This document shows, piece by piece, positions 17,237 through 25,672 of a stretch of DNA of 64,000 nucleotides (the first letter of the stretch is position 1; each line of letters starts with the position of its first letter). Under the pieces are notes generated by a model. The model ran no database searches. It was not told where the DNA came from and was given only the letters and a program-made list of their open reading frames with translations. The stretch is from Mycolicibacterium sp. S2-37 (GTDB lineage: Bacteria; Actinomycetota; Actinomycetes; Mycobacteriales; Mycobacteriaceae), in NCBI RefSeq assembly GCF_017352375.1, contig NZ_JAFEVR010000016.1:62001-126000 (forward strand), in the 5' to 3' direction. Made by a program: the position numbers and the translations under genes.

Positions 17237-18580
17237 ATGGCAGCCATCTCCCCGAGACCGACGGTGCGGCAGCGAATTCGTTGGGTGGCCCTGCACGGCG
17301 TCGTCCGCGGCCTCGCCCGGGTCGGCATGCGCCGCGGTGACGCCCAGTCCCGGCTGATCGCCGACCCCGCGGTCCGGGCGAACCCCGCAGACTTCGCCGA
17401 CGAGCAGCGGGTGCTCGGGCCCATCGTGCGCGGTCGCGCGGCGTCGATGACGTTCGATCACCGGGTCGCCGGCGAGCTGTTGCGTTCCGACGACTTCCGA
17501 GTCTCCTCGCTGGGTGGCCAGTTGCCGCCGGCGTTGCGCTGGGTGATCGACCGCACCGACACCGGTCTGCTGCACCCCATCGAACCGCCGTCGCTGCTGA
17601 CCATCGAGCCGCCCGACCACACGCGCTGCCGCAAGCTGGTGTCGTCGGTGTTCACCAGCCGCGCGGTGAAGTCGCTGCGCGACGGTGTGGAGGCCACCGC
17701 GCAGACCCTGCTCGACGACCTCGCCCGCGATGCCGAGGGCAGCGGCGCCGTCGACATCGTCGAGCGGTACTGCTCGCAGCTGCCGGTGTCGGTGATCAGC
17801 GACATCCTGGGCGTGCCCGACTCCGACCGGTCGGAGATCCTGCACTTCGGTGAACTCGGTGCGCCCAGTCTCGACATCGGCCTGTCCTGGGCCCAGTACC
17901 TGCGGGTGAACAGTGGCATCGTCGGTTTCAACGACTGGCTGGTGGGCCACCTGCGGACACTACGCAGCCGGCCGGGCCAGGACCTGCTCAGCCAGCTCAT
18001 CGCCGCCTCCGACGGCGAGAACGGCCTCAGCGAGCGGGAACTGCAGGCGACGGCGGGGCTGGTCCTCGCCGCCGGGTTCGAGACGACGGTGAACCTCCTC
18101 GGTAACGGCATCAAGATGCTGCTCGACCACCCCGACCAGCTGGCCACGCTGCGGGAGCGTCCCGAGCTCTGGCCGAATGCGGTCGAGGAGATCCTGCGGC
18201 TCGACTCGCCGGTGCAGATGAGCGCCCGGGTGGCCAAGAAGGACGTCGAGGTCGCCGGGGTGCAGGTGCGCCGCGACGAGCTGATCATCATCCACCTGGC
18301 CGGGGCCAACCGCGACCCCGCGGTCTTCGCCGATCCGCACCGCTTCGACGTCGAACGCGAGAATGCCGGCAGGCACCTGTCGTTCTCCGGCGGCAGGCAC
18401 TTCTGCCTCGGCGCGGCGCTGGCGCGCGCCGAAGGCGAGGTGGGGTTGCGGGCGTTCTTCGACCGCTTCCCGCACGCCGAACTCGACGGTGCGGGCACCC
18501 GCCGGGAGACCAGGGTGCTGCGGGGCTGGGCGACCTTGCCGATCAGGCTCGGAGCCGCCCACGCCGCGCTAAGTTCATGA
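17237..18580 (+). CDS. Cytochrome P450
   Basis: A 447-residue soluble bacterial cytochrome P450. The I-helix oxygen-binding motif is AAGFETT, the K-helix ExxR is EEILR, and the heme-binding loop FSGGRHFCLGAALAR contains the proximal Cys. A run of Arg/Gly-rich residues precedes the core, with no membrane anchor. The substrate and the CYP family number cannot be read from sequence alone; the I-helix region resembles the CYP140/CYP130-like mycobacterial P450s. GTG 17234 and ATG 17237 are adjacent; a -10-like TAAGCT ends 6 bases before the ATG, consistent with a leaderless transcript. The next gene begins 1 base after its stop, so they are likely co-transcribed. Confidence 0.93.
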   Translation: MAAISPRPTVRQRIRWVALHGVVRGLARVGMRRGDAQSRLIADPAVRANPADFADEQRVLGPIVRGRAASMTFDHRVAGELLRSDDFRVSSLGGQLPPALRWVIDRTDTGLLHPIEPPSLLTIEPPDHTRCRKLVSSVFTSRAVKSLRDGVEATAQTLLDDLARDAEGSGAVDIVERYCSQLPVSVISDILGVPDSDRSEILHFGELGAPSLDIGLSWAQYLRVNSGIVGFNDWLVGHLRTLRSRPGQDLLSQLIAASDGENGLSERELQATAGLVLAAGFETTVNLLGNGIKMLLDHPDQLATLRERPELWPNAVEEILRLDSPVQMSARVAKKDVEVAGVQVRRDELIIIHLAGANRDPAVFADPHRFDVERENAGRHLSFSGGRHFCLGAALARAEGEVGLRAFFDRFPHAELDGAGTRRETRVLRGWATLPIRLGAAHAALSS

Positions 18581-18581
18581 G

Positions 18582-19343
18582 GTGGACTTCCGGGCAGCGC
18601 TGCTCGAGCAGACCGACCGCTTCGGCGATCTGATCGCCGAGGGCGATCCCCAGACGCCTGTGCCCACCTGCCCGGACTGGACGTTGCGCCAACTGTTCCG
18701 CCACGTCGGCCGCGGCCACCGCTGGGCCGCGCAGATCATCGCCGAACGGCGCGCCCACGAACTCGATCCGCGCGATGTCCGGGACGGCCGGCCCCCCGAC
18801 GATCCGGAGTCCGCCGCCGAATGGCTCCGGGAGAGTGCGAGATTGATCGTCAACGCCGTCGACCGAGTGGGCTCGGATGCGCGGGTCTGGACGTTCCTGG
18901 GCCCCCGCCCCGCCGGCTGGTGGGTGCGCCGCCGCCTGCACGAGGCGACCGTGCACCGTGCCGACGCCGCCTTCGCGATCGGCACCGACTACGACCTGGA
19001 TCCGGAATTGGCCGCCGACGCGGTCAGCGAGACCCTCGAACGGGTCAGCGTGCAGGCCCGCGGCGTGCGGCAGCGCGACCATCCGCCGCTGCAGCGTGGT
19101 CAGACCGTGCACCTGCACGCCACCGACGACGCGCTGGGACCGAGCGGCGAATGGACCGTCCACCACGACGAGGACGGCATCTGGTGGTCGCACGACCACG
19201 GCAAGGGCACCGTGGCGGTGCGGGGCCCGGCCACGGAGGTGCTGCTGGCGGTGAGCGGACGCCGCGACACCGACCAGGGCGGCCTGGAGATCTTCGGCGA
19301 CGCCGACGTCTGGAACCGGTGGCTGGAGCGGACGCGGTTCTGA
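18582..19343 (+). CDS. Mycothiol-dependent maleylpyruvate-isomerase-family protein
   Basis: A 253-residue DinB/maleylpyruvate isomerase N-terminal domain protein. It shows TCPDWTLRQLFRHVGRGHRWA near residue 30 and RLHEATVHRADAAFA near residue 120, which together supply the three His ligands for the metal that binds mycothiol thiolate. A C-terminal MDMPI-C-like domain follows (WTVHHDEDGIWWSHDHGKG). Family members catalyse mycothiol-dependent isomerisation or conjugation; the substrate here is unknown. GTG 18582 is the start. It directly follows the P450 gene, hinting at joint action on a P450 product, though that is inference only. Confidence 0.85.
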   Translation: MDFRAALLEQTDRFGDLIAEGDPQTPVPTCPDWTLRQLFRHVGRGHRWAAQIIAERRAHELDPRDVRDGRPPDDPESAAEWLRESARLIVNAVDRVGSDARVWTFLGPRPAGWWVRRRLHEATVHRADAAFAIGTDYDLDPELAADAVSETLERVSVQARGVRQRDHPPLQRGQTVHLHATDDALGPSGEWTVHHDEDGIWWSHDHGKGTVAVRGPATEVLLAVSGRRDTDQGGLEIFGDADVWNRWLERTRF

Positions 19344-19366
19344 CGGGCGTGGGTAGATTCGCGGTC

Positions 19367-19735
19367 ATGACCACTTCGGAGAAGGCCACCGTCCTCGCCT
19401 GGCATGACGCGCTCAACGCCAGGGACTTCGACACGCTGATCGAGCTGTCCAGCGACGACATCGAGGTCGGTGACGCGGCCGGTGCCGCTCAGGGGCACGC
19501 CGCCCTGCGGAACTGGGCGTCGACGCAGGCGCTGACGGTGACCCCCGGCCGGCTGTTCATCCGCGACGGAGTGGTGGTCGTCGACCAGCAGATCGCCGAC
19601 GCGGACGGCAAACCCTCGGCGTCGGCGTCGGCGTTCCGCGTGGTGCATGACAAGGTGACCTCGGTGTTCCGGCACGACGATCTGGCCTCGGCGCTGGCCG
19701 CCACCGAACTGACCGAAGCCGACGCGACGAGCTGA
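19367..19735 (+). CDS. NTF2-like (SnoaL-type) small protein
   Basis: A 122-residue protein with the NTF2/SnoaL cone fold pattern: helix ATVLAWHDALNARDFDTLIELSSDDIEV (partial), a central GHAALRNWA, and strands VVVDQQIAD and AFRVVHDKVTSVFRHDD. Members are isomerases, hydrolases or ligand carriers; no catalytic pair can be assigned. A TAGATT hexamer ends 7 bases before the ATG, the arrangement of leaderless mycobacterial genes. Its stop codon overlaps the rmlA start by one base, so the two are co-transcribed. Confidence 0.8.
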   Translation: MTTSEKATVLAWHDALNARDFDTLIELSSDDIEVGDAAGAAQGHAALRNWASTQALTVTPGRLFIRDGVVVVDQQIADADGKPSASASAFRVVHDKVTSVFRHDDLASALAATELTEADATS

Positions 19736-20598
19736 TGCGCGGCATCATCCTCGCAGGCGGCTCGGGGACGCGGCTGTATCCGGTCACCCTGGGAGTGTGC
19801 AAACAGCTTGTCCCCGTATACGACAAGCCGCTGATCTACTACCCGCTGTCGACCCTGATGCTGGCCGGCATCCGCGACATCCAGGTGATCACGACCGCCG
19901 ACGACGCCCCGCGCTTCCAGCGGGTGCTCGGCGACGGGTCCGCGTTCGGCATCTCGATCACCTATGCCGTGCAGCACGCGCCGGAGGGCCTGGCGCAGGC
20001 CTTCGTCATCGGCGCCGACCACATCGGGAACGGATCGGTCGCTCTGGCACTGGGGGACAACATCTTCTACGGACCGGGCCTGGGCACCAGCCTGCGCCGC
20101 TTCCACGACGTCGACGGCGGCGCGATCTTCGCCTACTGGGTGGCCAACCCGGCCGACTACGGTGTCGTCGAGTTCAGCGCCGACGGCACGGCGTTGTCAC
20201 TGGAGGAGAAGCCGAGGACGCCGAAATCGCACTATGCCGTTCCGGGGCTGTACTTCTACGACAACGACGTCGTCGAGATCGCCCGCAGCCTGAAGAAATC
20301 CGCCCGCGGCGAATACGAGATCACCGACATCAATCGCAGCTACCTCGACCACGGCCGGTTGTCGGTCGAGGTGCTCGCCCGCGGCACCGCGTGGCTGGAC
20401 ACCGGGACGTTCGACTCGCTGCTCGACGCCAGCGACTATGTGCGCACCATCGAGCGCAGGCAGGGCCTGAAGATCTCGGTGCCCGAAGAGGTCGCCTGGC
20501 GCGTCGGCTTCATCGACGACAACGAATTGGCATCGCGCGCAGGGACTCTGATGAAATCCGGCTACGGCGCCTACCTGCTCGGCCTGCTCGAGCGCTGA
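19735..20598 (+). CDS. rmlA: Glucose-1-phosphate thymidylyltransferase
   Basis: A 287-residue RmlA that makes dTDP-glucose from glucose-1-phosphate and dTTP, the first step to dTDP-rhamnose for the arabinogalactan linker of the cell wall. The signature MRGIILAGGSGTRLYP, then KQLVPVYDKPLIYYPLS, YAVQHAPEGLAQA, GDNIFYG and EEKPRTPKS are all present. Length is normal for the family. The start overlaps the stop of the upstream NTF2-like gene (TGATG). It corresponds to rmlA/Rv0334 by content and by place in the region. It converges on the molybdenum enzyme genes with a single base between stop codons. Confidence 0.97.
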   Translation: MRGIILAGGSGTRLYPVTLGVCKQLVPVYDKPLIYYPLSTLMLAGIRDIQVITTADDAPRFQRVLGDGSAFGISITYAVQHAPEGLAQAFVIGADHIGNGSVALALGDNIFYGPGLGTSLRRFHDVDGGAIFAYWVANPADYGVVEFSADGTALSLEEKPRTPKSHYAVPGLYFYDNDVVEIARSLKKSARGEYEITDINRSYLDHGRLSVEVLARGTAWLDTGTFDSLLDASDYVRTIERRQGLKISVPEEVAWRVGFIDDNELASRAGTLMKSGYGAYLLGLLER

Positions 20599-20599
20599 T

Positions 20600-22702
20600 T
20601 CAGACCAGCCCGGCGAGCACCTTGTCCAGCGTCACCGGCAGATCGCGCACCCGCACCCCGGTGGCGTGGTAGACGGCGTTGACCACCGCCGCGGCCGCCC
20701 CGACGATGCCGATCTCACCGGCGCCGCGCGAACCCATGGCGTTGGCGTGCTCGTCGACCTCACCGAGCCAGATCGCGTCGACGTCGGCCACGTCGGCGTG
20801 CGAGCTGATGTGGTAGGTCGCCAGATCCTGGGTGACGACGTGGCCGAAGCGCGAATCGCGGAAACTCTCCTCGTGCAACGCCATCGACAGACCCATCGTC
20901 ATCCCGCCGATGAGCTGGGACCGCAGTGTGCGGGCGTTGATCGCCCGGCCGATGTCGAACACACCCAGCATTCGCGGCACCCGGATCTCACCGGTGTCCC
21001 GGTTGACCCGCGCCTCGACAAAGTGCGCGCCGAAGGACTGCATCGTGTACGTGTCGGAGTCGGGGTTCTCCGGGGCTTCCGCCGACGTGGTCGCACCCAC
21101 CACAGGCGGGTCGCCGTGGTCGGCGCGAAACTGTCGCGCCGCCGCCACGATCGCCGACCCCCAGGAGTTGATACCCGACGAACCACCCGCCACCGATGCC
21201 TCGGGCAGTGTGGAATCCCCGATGCGCAGATCGACCGCGGCGGCGTCGCAGCCCAGTGCGTCGGCAGCGATCTGGGTCAACGTCGTCCAGGTGCCGGTGC
21301 CGATGTCGGCCGCGCCGATCTCCACCAGATAGCTACCCTCCGCCGCATAGGTGATGCGGGCGGTGTTGCCGGGCATCATCATCGCCGGATACGTCGCCGA
21401 GGCCACTCCCATGCCGACGTACCAGTCACCTGAGATCATCTGTCCGGCAGTGGGATTGCGCGATGCCCAGCCGAAGCGCTCCGCGCCCAGGCGCAGACAC
21501 TCGACCAGATGCCGGCCCGACCACGGTTTTCCGGTCTCGGGGTCGACTTCGGGATCGTTGACCACCCGTAACTCGATGGGGTCGATGCCGCAGGCCTCGG
21601 CCAGCTCGTCCATCGCCACTTCGGCGGCGTAGGTGCCGGGGCATTCGCCGGGCGCCCGGAACCAGAACGGCACGGGGACGTCGAGCGCCGCGAGGCGGTG
21701 GCTGGTGCGCCGGTTCGGCGCCGCGTACATCTTCCGGGATGTCACGGCGGTCTGCTCGGCGAATTCCTTGGCCGTGGATGTCTGTTCGACGACCTCGTGC
21801 GCCAGGGCGGTGAGCCTGCCCTGGCGGTCGGCGCCGAGCCGGAGCCGCTGAATGGTCTGCGTACGGTACCCGACGAGCGCGAACATCTGCTGACGGGTCA
21901 GCGCCAGCTTCACCGGTCGGCCGTTCAGGCGTTGAGCGGCAAGCAGCGTCAGCACATTGTGGGCGTGCGGCGAACCCTTGGAGCCGAAGCCGCCGCCGAC
22001 GTGCGGTGCGACGATGTGCAGCTGGTCGGGCTCCAGACCCAGGATCGGCAGGAGCGCCTTGCGTGCGGCGTGCACGCCCTGTGTCGAGTCGTACATCGTC
22101 ACCGACGGCCGCCCGTCGTCCTGCGACCACGTCGCGATGCAGGCGTGCGGCTCCATGGGATTGTTGTGTTCGATCGGGGTCGAGTACGTCTGGTCGACGG
22201 TGACCTCGGCGGCGGCCAGCGCCGCGTCCACGTCTCCCTCGTCGGTGTCGGGTTCGTAGGAGGGGTTGACCTGTTCGGGCGTGTACAGACCGGGGTGGTC
22301 GGCGGTCAACTCGACATCGTGCGGTTCCGCGACGTACATCACCTGCACCAGATCGGCGGCGTGCCGGGCGATCTCGGCCGTCTCGGCCACCACACCGCCG
22401 ATGATCTGGCCACGGAAGTGCACCCGCTCGTCCTGCAGGATGCCCAGTTCGCCGTCGTCGGAGTCGGCCAGCCTCGGGGCGTCGAAGACGGTGAGAATGT
22501 CGACCACCCCGTCGACGGCGCGTGCCGCGGACACGTCCATGGCGGAGACCTGCCCGCGAGCGATCGTCGACTGCAGGACGTGCAGGTACGCCGCGTTCTG
22601 CACCGGGTGTTCGAAGGCGTAGCGGGCGGTCCCGGTCACCTTGAACGGGCCGTCGCGGCGGGGGAGCGGCCGGCCCATCGCCCGGGCGTCCAGAAGGGTC
22701 AT
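20600..22702 (-). CDS. Molybdopterin-binding subunit of an aldehyde/xanthine oxidoreductase (PaoC-like)
   Basis: A 700-residue large subunit of the xanthine dehydrogenase family, binding Mo-molybdopterin. It has GRPLPRRDGPFKVTGTARY near the N-terminus, HVGGGFGSKG for cofactor binding, APGECPGTYAAEVAMDELA, and near the C-terminus GSRGAGEIG with the catalytic Glu. The start is ATG 22702, overlapping the stop of the FAD-subunit gene by 4 bases; the longer upstream frame is spurious. It is the third gene of a 2Fe-2S, FAD, Mo operon, which matches the PaoABC/CoxSML order. The likely reaction is oxidation of an aldehyde or an N-heterocycle; substrate not determinable. Confidence 0.92.
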   Translation of the reverse strand: MTLLDARAMGRPLPRRDGPFKVTGTARYAFEHPVQNAAYLHVLQSTIARGQVSAMDVSAARAVDGVVDILTVFDAPRLADSDDGELGILQDERVHFRGQIIGGVVAETAEIARHAADLVQVMYVAEPHDVELTADHPGLYTPEQVNPSYEPDTDEGDVDAALAAAEVTVDQTYSTPIEHNNPMEPHACIATWSQDDGRPSVTMYDSTQGVHAARKALLPILGLEPDQLHIVAPHVGGGFGSKGSPHAHNVLTLLAAQRLNGRPVKLALTRQQMFALVGYRTQTIQRLRLGADRQGRLTALAHEVVEQTSTAKEFAEQTAVTSRKMYAAPNRRTSHRLAALDVPVPFWFRAPGECPGTYAAEVAMDELAEACGIDPIELRVVNDPEVDPETGKPWSGRHLVECLRLGAERFGWASRNPTAGQMISGDWYVGMGVASATYPAMMMPGNTARITYAAEGSYLVEIGAADIGTGTWTTLTQIAADALGCDAAAVDLRIGDSTLPEASVAGGSSGINSWGSAIVAAARQFRADHGDPPVVGATTSAEAPENPDSDTYTMQSFGAHFVEARVNRDTGEIRVPRMLGVFDIGRAINARTLRSQLIGGMTMGLSMALHEESFRDSRFGHVVTQDLATYHISSHADVADVDAIWLGEVDEHANAMGSRGAGEIGIVGAAAAVVNAVYHATGVRVRDLPVTLDKVLAGLV

Positions 22703-23691
22703 CGCCTGCTCCGCTCGGTCAGCTTGCGCAGTTCGGCGATGATCGCCCGGCGGGACAGTTCCACCTTGAACTCGTTGCCCGGCAACGGCTCGGCGTCGGC
22801 CAGTTCGGCTCGGGCGGCGGCCGCGAAGGTCTCGTCGGTCGCGGGGGCGCCGGTCAGCACGTCCTCGGCCTTGCGGGCTCGCCACGGCTTGTGCGCGACA
22901 CCGCCCAACGCAATACGCGCCGAACGGATCTCGTTGTTCTCGGCGACACTGATCTCGGCCGCCACCGACACCAGCGCGAATGCATACGATGCCCGGTCGC
23001 GGATCTTGCGGTAGTCCGACACCGCGCCGGCCGGCGGCGCAGGCAACTCCACGGCGGTGATCAGCTCGCCGTGCTGCAGCACCGTGTCGCGATGCGGCTC
23101 GTCTCCTGGCAGCCGGTGGAACTCGGTGAGGGGGATGCGGCGTTCGCCCTCGGTTCCTTCGACCACCACCTCGGCGTCGAGCGCCGCCATGGCCACCGCC
23201 ATGTCCGACGGGTGCGCCGCGACGCACTGCGGTGACGCGCCGAGGATGGCGTGATAGCGGACGTAGCCGCCGATCGCCGAGCACCCGGTGCCCGGTGTGC
23301 GCTTGTTGCACGGGGTGGTGACGTCCTGGAAGTACACACAGCGCGTGCGCTGCAACAGATTCCCTGCCGTGGTGGCGGCGTGGCGGAGTTGGCCCGACGC
23401 CGCGGACAGCAGGGCCCGCGCCAGCACCGGATAGCGCGACCGGATCAACGGATCGGCGGCCAGATCGCTGTTGCGGACAGTTGCTCCGATGCGTACGCCC
23501 CCGTCGAGCGGGGTAATCTCGTCGAGGTCGAGGCGGCTGACGTCGACCAGCAGATCCGGCGCTGCCACACCGAGTTTCATGTGGTCGACGAGGTTGGTGC
23601 CGCCGGCGAGATAGGCCGCGTCCGGGTGGGCGGTGAGGGTGGCGACGGCGTCGGCGGGGCTTTCGGCCAGGTGGTAGTCGAACGTCTTCAC
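22699..23691 (-). CDS. FAD-binding subunit of molybdenum aldehyde oxidoreductase (PaoB-like, with extra Fe-S insertion)
   Basis: A 330-residue FAD subunit (CoxM family). AGGTNLVDHMK near residue 30 and TAGNLLQRTRC near residue 110 bind FAD. The segment from there has the cysteine pattern RTRCVYFQD...TPCNKRTPGTGCSAIGG, which I recognise as the extra [4Fe-4S]-binding insertion of PaoB-type periplasmic/cytosolic aldehyde oxidoreductases rather than plain CoxM. GTG 23691 overlaps the stop of the 2Fe-2S gene (GTGA), and its own stop overlaps the Mo-subunit ATG. It passes electrons between the 2Fe-2S subunit and an acceptor. Confidence 0.9.
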   Translation of the reverse strand: MKTFDYHLAESPADAVATLTAHPDAAYLAGGTNLVDHMKLGVAAPDLLVDVSRLDLDEITPLDGGVRIGATVRNSDLAADPLIRSRYPVLARALLSAASGQLRHAATTAGNLLQRTRCVYFQDVTTPCNKRTPGTGCSAIGGYVRYHAILGASPQCVAAHPSDMAVAMAALDAEVVVEGTEGERRIPLTEFHRLPGDEPHRDTVLQHGELITAVELPAPPAGAVSDYRKIRDRASYAFALVSVAAEISVAENNEIRSARIALGGVAHKPWRARKAEDVLTGAPATDETFAAAARAELADAEPLPGNEFKVELSRRAIIAELRKLTERSRR

Positions 23692-24209
23692 GTCGCCGCA
23701 GCCTGTTCGATGGCGGCGACGATGTTCGGATATGCCGCGCAGCGGCACAGGTTTCCGCTCATCCGCTCGCGGATCTCGTCGTCGGTCAATTCCGGTGTGG
23801 CGTCGAGGTCTTCGCTGACGAAGCTCGGCGTGCCCGCCTTCACCTCGTCGAGCATGCCGACGGCCGAGCAGATCTGACCGGGCGTGCAGTAGCCGCACTG
23901 GAAGGCGTCCTCGTCCTGGAACGCCTGCGCGACGGGATGCAGATCGTCGGGGGGTCCGAGGCCGGCCGCGGTGGTGATGCGGGCGCCGTCGGCGGCCACC
24001 GCGAAGGTCAGGCAGGTGGTGACGCGGCGGCCGTCGCGCAGCACCGTGCAGGAGCCGCACTGGCCGTGGTCGCACCCCTTCTTCGGGGCCGTCACACCCA
24101 GGTGTTCACGGAGCGCGTCGAGCAGCGTCACGCGGTTGTCGATGCACAGCGACCGTTGCCGGCCGTCGACCTCGAGGGTCACCTCGGAATGACCTTTGGG
24201 CTGGGTCAT
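23688..24209 (-). CDS. 2Fe-2S subunit of molybdenum aldehyde oxidoreductase (PaoA-like)
   Basis: A 173-residue iron-sulfur subunit. The plant-ferredoxin-type cluster site is GCDHGQCGSCTVLRDG with a later Cys in TTCLTF. The second cluster in the helical domain uses CGYCTPGQICSA and GNLCRCAAYPNI. Start ATG 24209 begins the usual N-terminus (MTQPKGHSEVTLEVDG); a TTG 11 codons upstream is possible. No twin-arginine signal is visible, so the complex is probably cytosolic, unlike E. coli PaoA. It is the first gene of the three-subunit operon and is divergent from an FAD oxidoreductase gene. Confidence 0.92.
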   Translation of the reverse strand: MTQPKGHSEVTLEVDGRQRSLCIDNRVTLLDALREHLGVTAPKKGCDHGQCGSCTVLRDGRRVTTCLTFAVAADGARITTAAGLGPPDDLHPVAQAFQDEDAFQCGYCTPGQICSAVGMLDEVKAGTPSFVSEDLDATPELTDDEIRERMSGNLCRCAAYPNIVAAIEQAAAT

Positions 24210-24289
24210 GGGCGCGGGGATACCCGGGGGCGCAATCGCCAAACGTTCGTCGACTCCACGGTCATCTACCGGGGCTAGGATCCCGCTTC

Positions 24290-25663
24290 ATGCCGACCGT
24301 GCCACGAACTGTCACTGAACCGAGCCGGGAGATCGACGTCATTCACGAGACCGACGTTCTCGTCGTCGGCTCGGGCCCCGGTGGGCTGGCCGCCGCGCTG
24401 GCCGCGGCACGTGCCGGGGTGGACGTCGCGCTGGTCGAGCGGTTCGGCTGCTTCGGCGGGAACATCACCACCGTCGGTGTCGAGGGCTTCGCGTGGTACC
24501 GCCGCGAACAGACGGTGGAGGCCGGCGGAATCGGATGGGAGTTCGAGCAGCGAGCCAAGCAGATGGGTGCGGCGGTGCCCGAAAGCCAGTCACTGTCCTA
24601 CGAGCTCGACTCCGAAGGCTTCAAACTGGTCGCCGACCGGCTGGTCGAGGAAGCCGGCGTCCATCCGATGCTGCACCGCCAGTTCGTCGCCCCGCTGATG
24701 GACGGCGACACCGTCATCGGGATCGTCACCGAGTCCAAGGCTGGACGTGAGGCGATTCTGGCGCGCCGCGTCGTCGACGCGACCGGCGACGCGGACGTGA
24801 CGACGCGTGCGGGCGCGCCCGTCCACCAGACACCGGTCGAGGACATGATGGCGGCCTCGGTGATGTTCCACCTCGCCGGTGTGGACAAGGCGGCGTTCCT
24901 TGCGGGGGTTGCCGAGGACCCCCAGACCTACCGCGATTGGGCCGCCGGCGAATTCGCCGCCGAGACCGACGAGAAGGACGCCGACCTCTACTCGCCGTAC
25001 CTCGGCAAGCCGTTCGAGAAGGCGATCGCCGACGGCGTGCTTCCCGATCACCTGAACACGATCGGAGGCACCTGGGGGGCGATGCACGACACCGGCGAGC
25101 TGACCTACATGAACCTGGTGCATCTGTCCGGCTGCGACGGCACCGACCCCGACAGTCTCACCCGCTTCGAGATCGAGGGTCGCAAGCAGGCGATGCTGGC
25201 GATCGAGGCGCTGCGCCGCTACACACCGGGCTGTCAGGCCGCGCGGCTGCGGAACTTCGGGATGACCATCGGCATTCGCGACACCCGCAAGATCGACGCG
25301 CGCTACAACCTCACCGAGACCGACGTGCGCGAACAGGGCCGATTCGAGGACAGCATCGGCATATATCCGGAGTTCATCGACGGCTACGGCGTACTGGTGT
25401 TGCCGACGACCGGGCGCTACCTGCAGATCCCGTACCGGTCGCTACTGCCGCTGGGCGTCCGCAACCTCATCGTCGCCGGGCGGGCCACCGGAGGCGACCG
25501 CATCGCGCACGCCGCCACGCGCAACATGTCGTGCTGCGCGGTCACCGGCCAGGGCGCGGGCGTGGCTGCCGCGCTGTCGATCCGCACCGACCGGCGGTTC
25601 GACGAGGTGGACATCTCTGCGGTTCAGGCCGAACTGGTCCGCCAGGACGTCCGGATCAGCTGA
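24290..25663 (+). CDS. FAD-dependent oxidoreductase (FAD_oxidored family)
   Basis: A 457-residue flavoprotein. The dinucleotide-binding motif is DVLVVGSGPGGLAAALAAARAG, quoted here only to show GxGxxG near residue 30, and an ATGDADV motif typical of GR2-type flavoproteins lies near residue 165. RATGGDRIAHAATRNMSCCAVTGQGAG near the C-terminus completes the FAD site and carries a Cys-Cys pair. Members of this PF12831-type family act on diverse substrates, so the reaction is not assignable. A TAGGAT hexamer 8 bases before the ATG suggests near-leaderless transcription. It is divergent from the molybdenum oxidoreductase operon, about 80 bases apart, so shared regulation is possible. Confidence 0.85.
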   Translation: MPTVPRTVTEPSREIDVIHETDVLVVGSGPGGLAAALAAARAGVDVALVERFGCFGGNITTVGVEGFAWYRREQTVEAGGIGWEFEQRAKQMGAAVPESQSLSYELDSEGFKLVADRLVEEAGVHPMLHRQFVAPLMDGDTVIGIVTESKAGREAILARRVVDATGDADVTTRAGAPVHQTPVEDMMAASVMFHLAGVDKAAFLAGVAEDPQTYRDWAAGEFAAETDEKDADLYSPYLGKPFEKAIADGVLPDHLNTIGGTWGAMHDTGELTYMNLVHLSGCDGTDPDSLTRFEIEGRKQAMLAIEALRRYTPGCQAARLRNFGMTIGIRDTRKIDARYNLTETDVREQGRFEDSIGIYPEFIDGYGVLVLPTTGRYLQIPYRSLLPLGVRNLIVAGRATGGDRIAHAATRNMSCCAVTGQGAGVAAALSIRTDRRFDEVDISAVQAELVRQDVRIS

Positions 25664-25672
25664 CGACCCGGC

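Noticed and set aside
20600..23311. Extended frame of the molybdenum subunit to 23311
   Set aside because: The added residues overlap the FAD subunit gene out of frame and lack homology; ATG 22702 gives the ATGA overlap and the family N-terminus.
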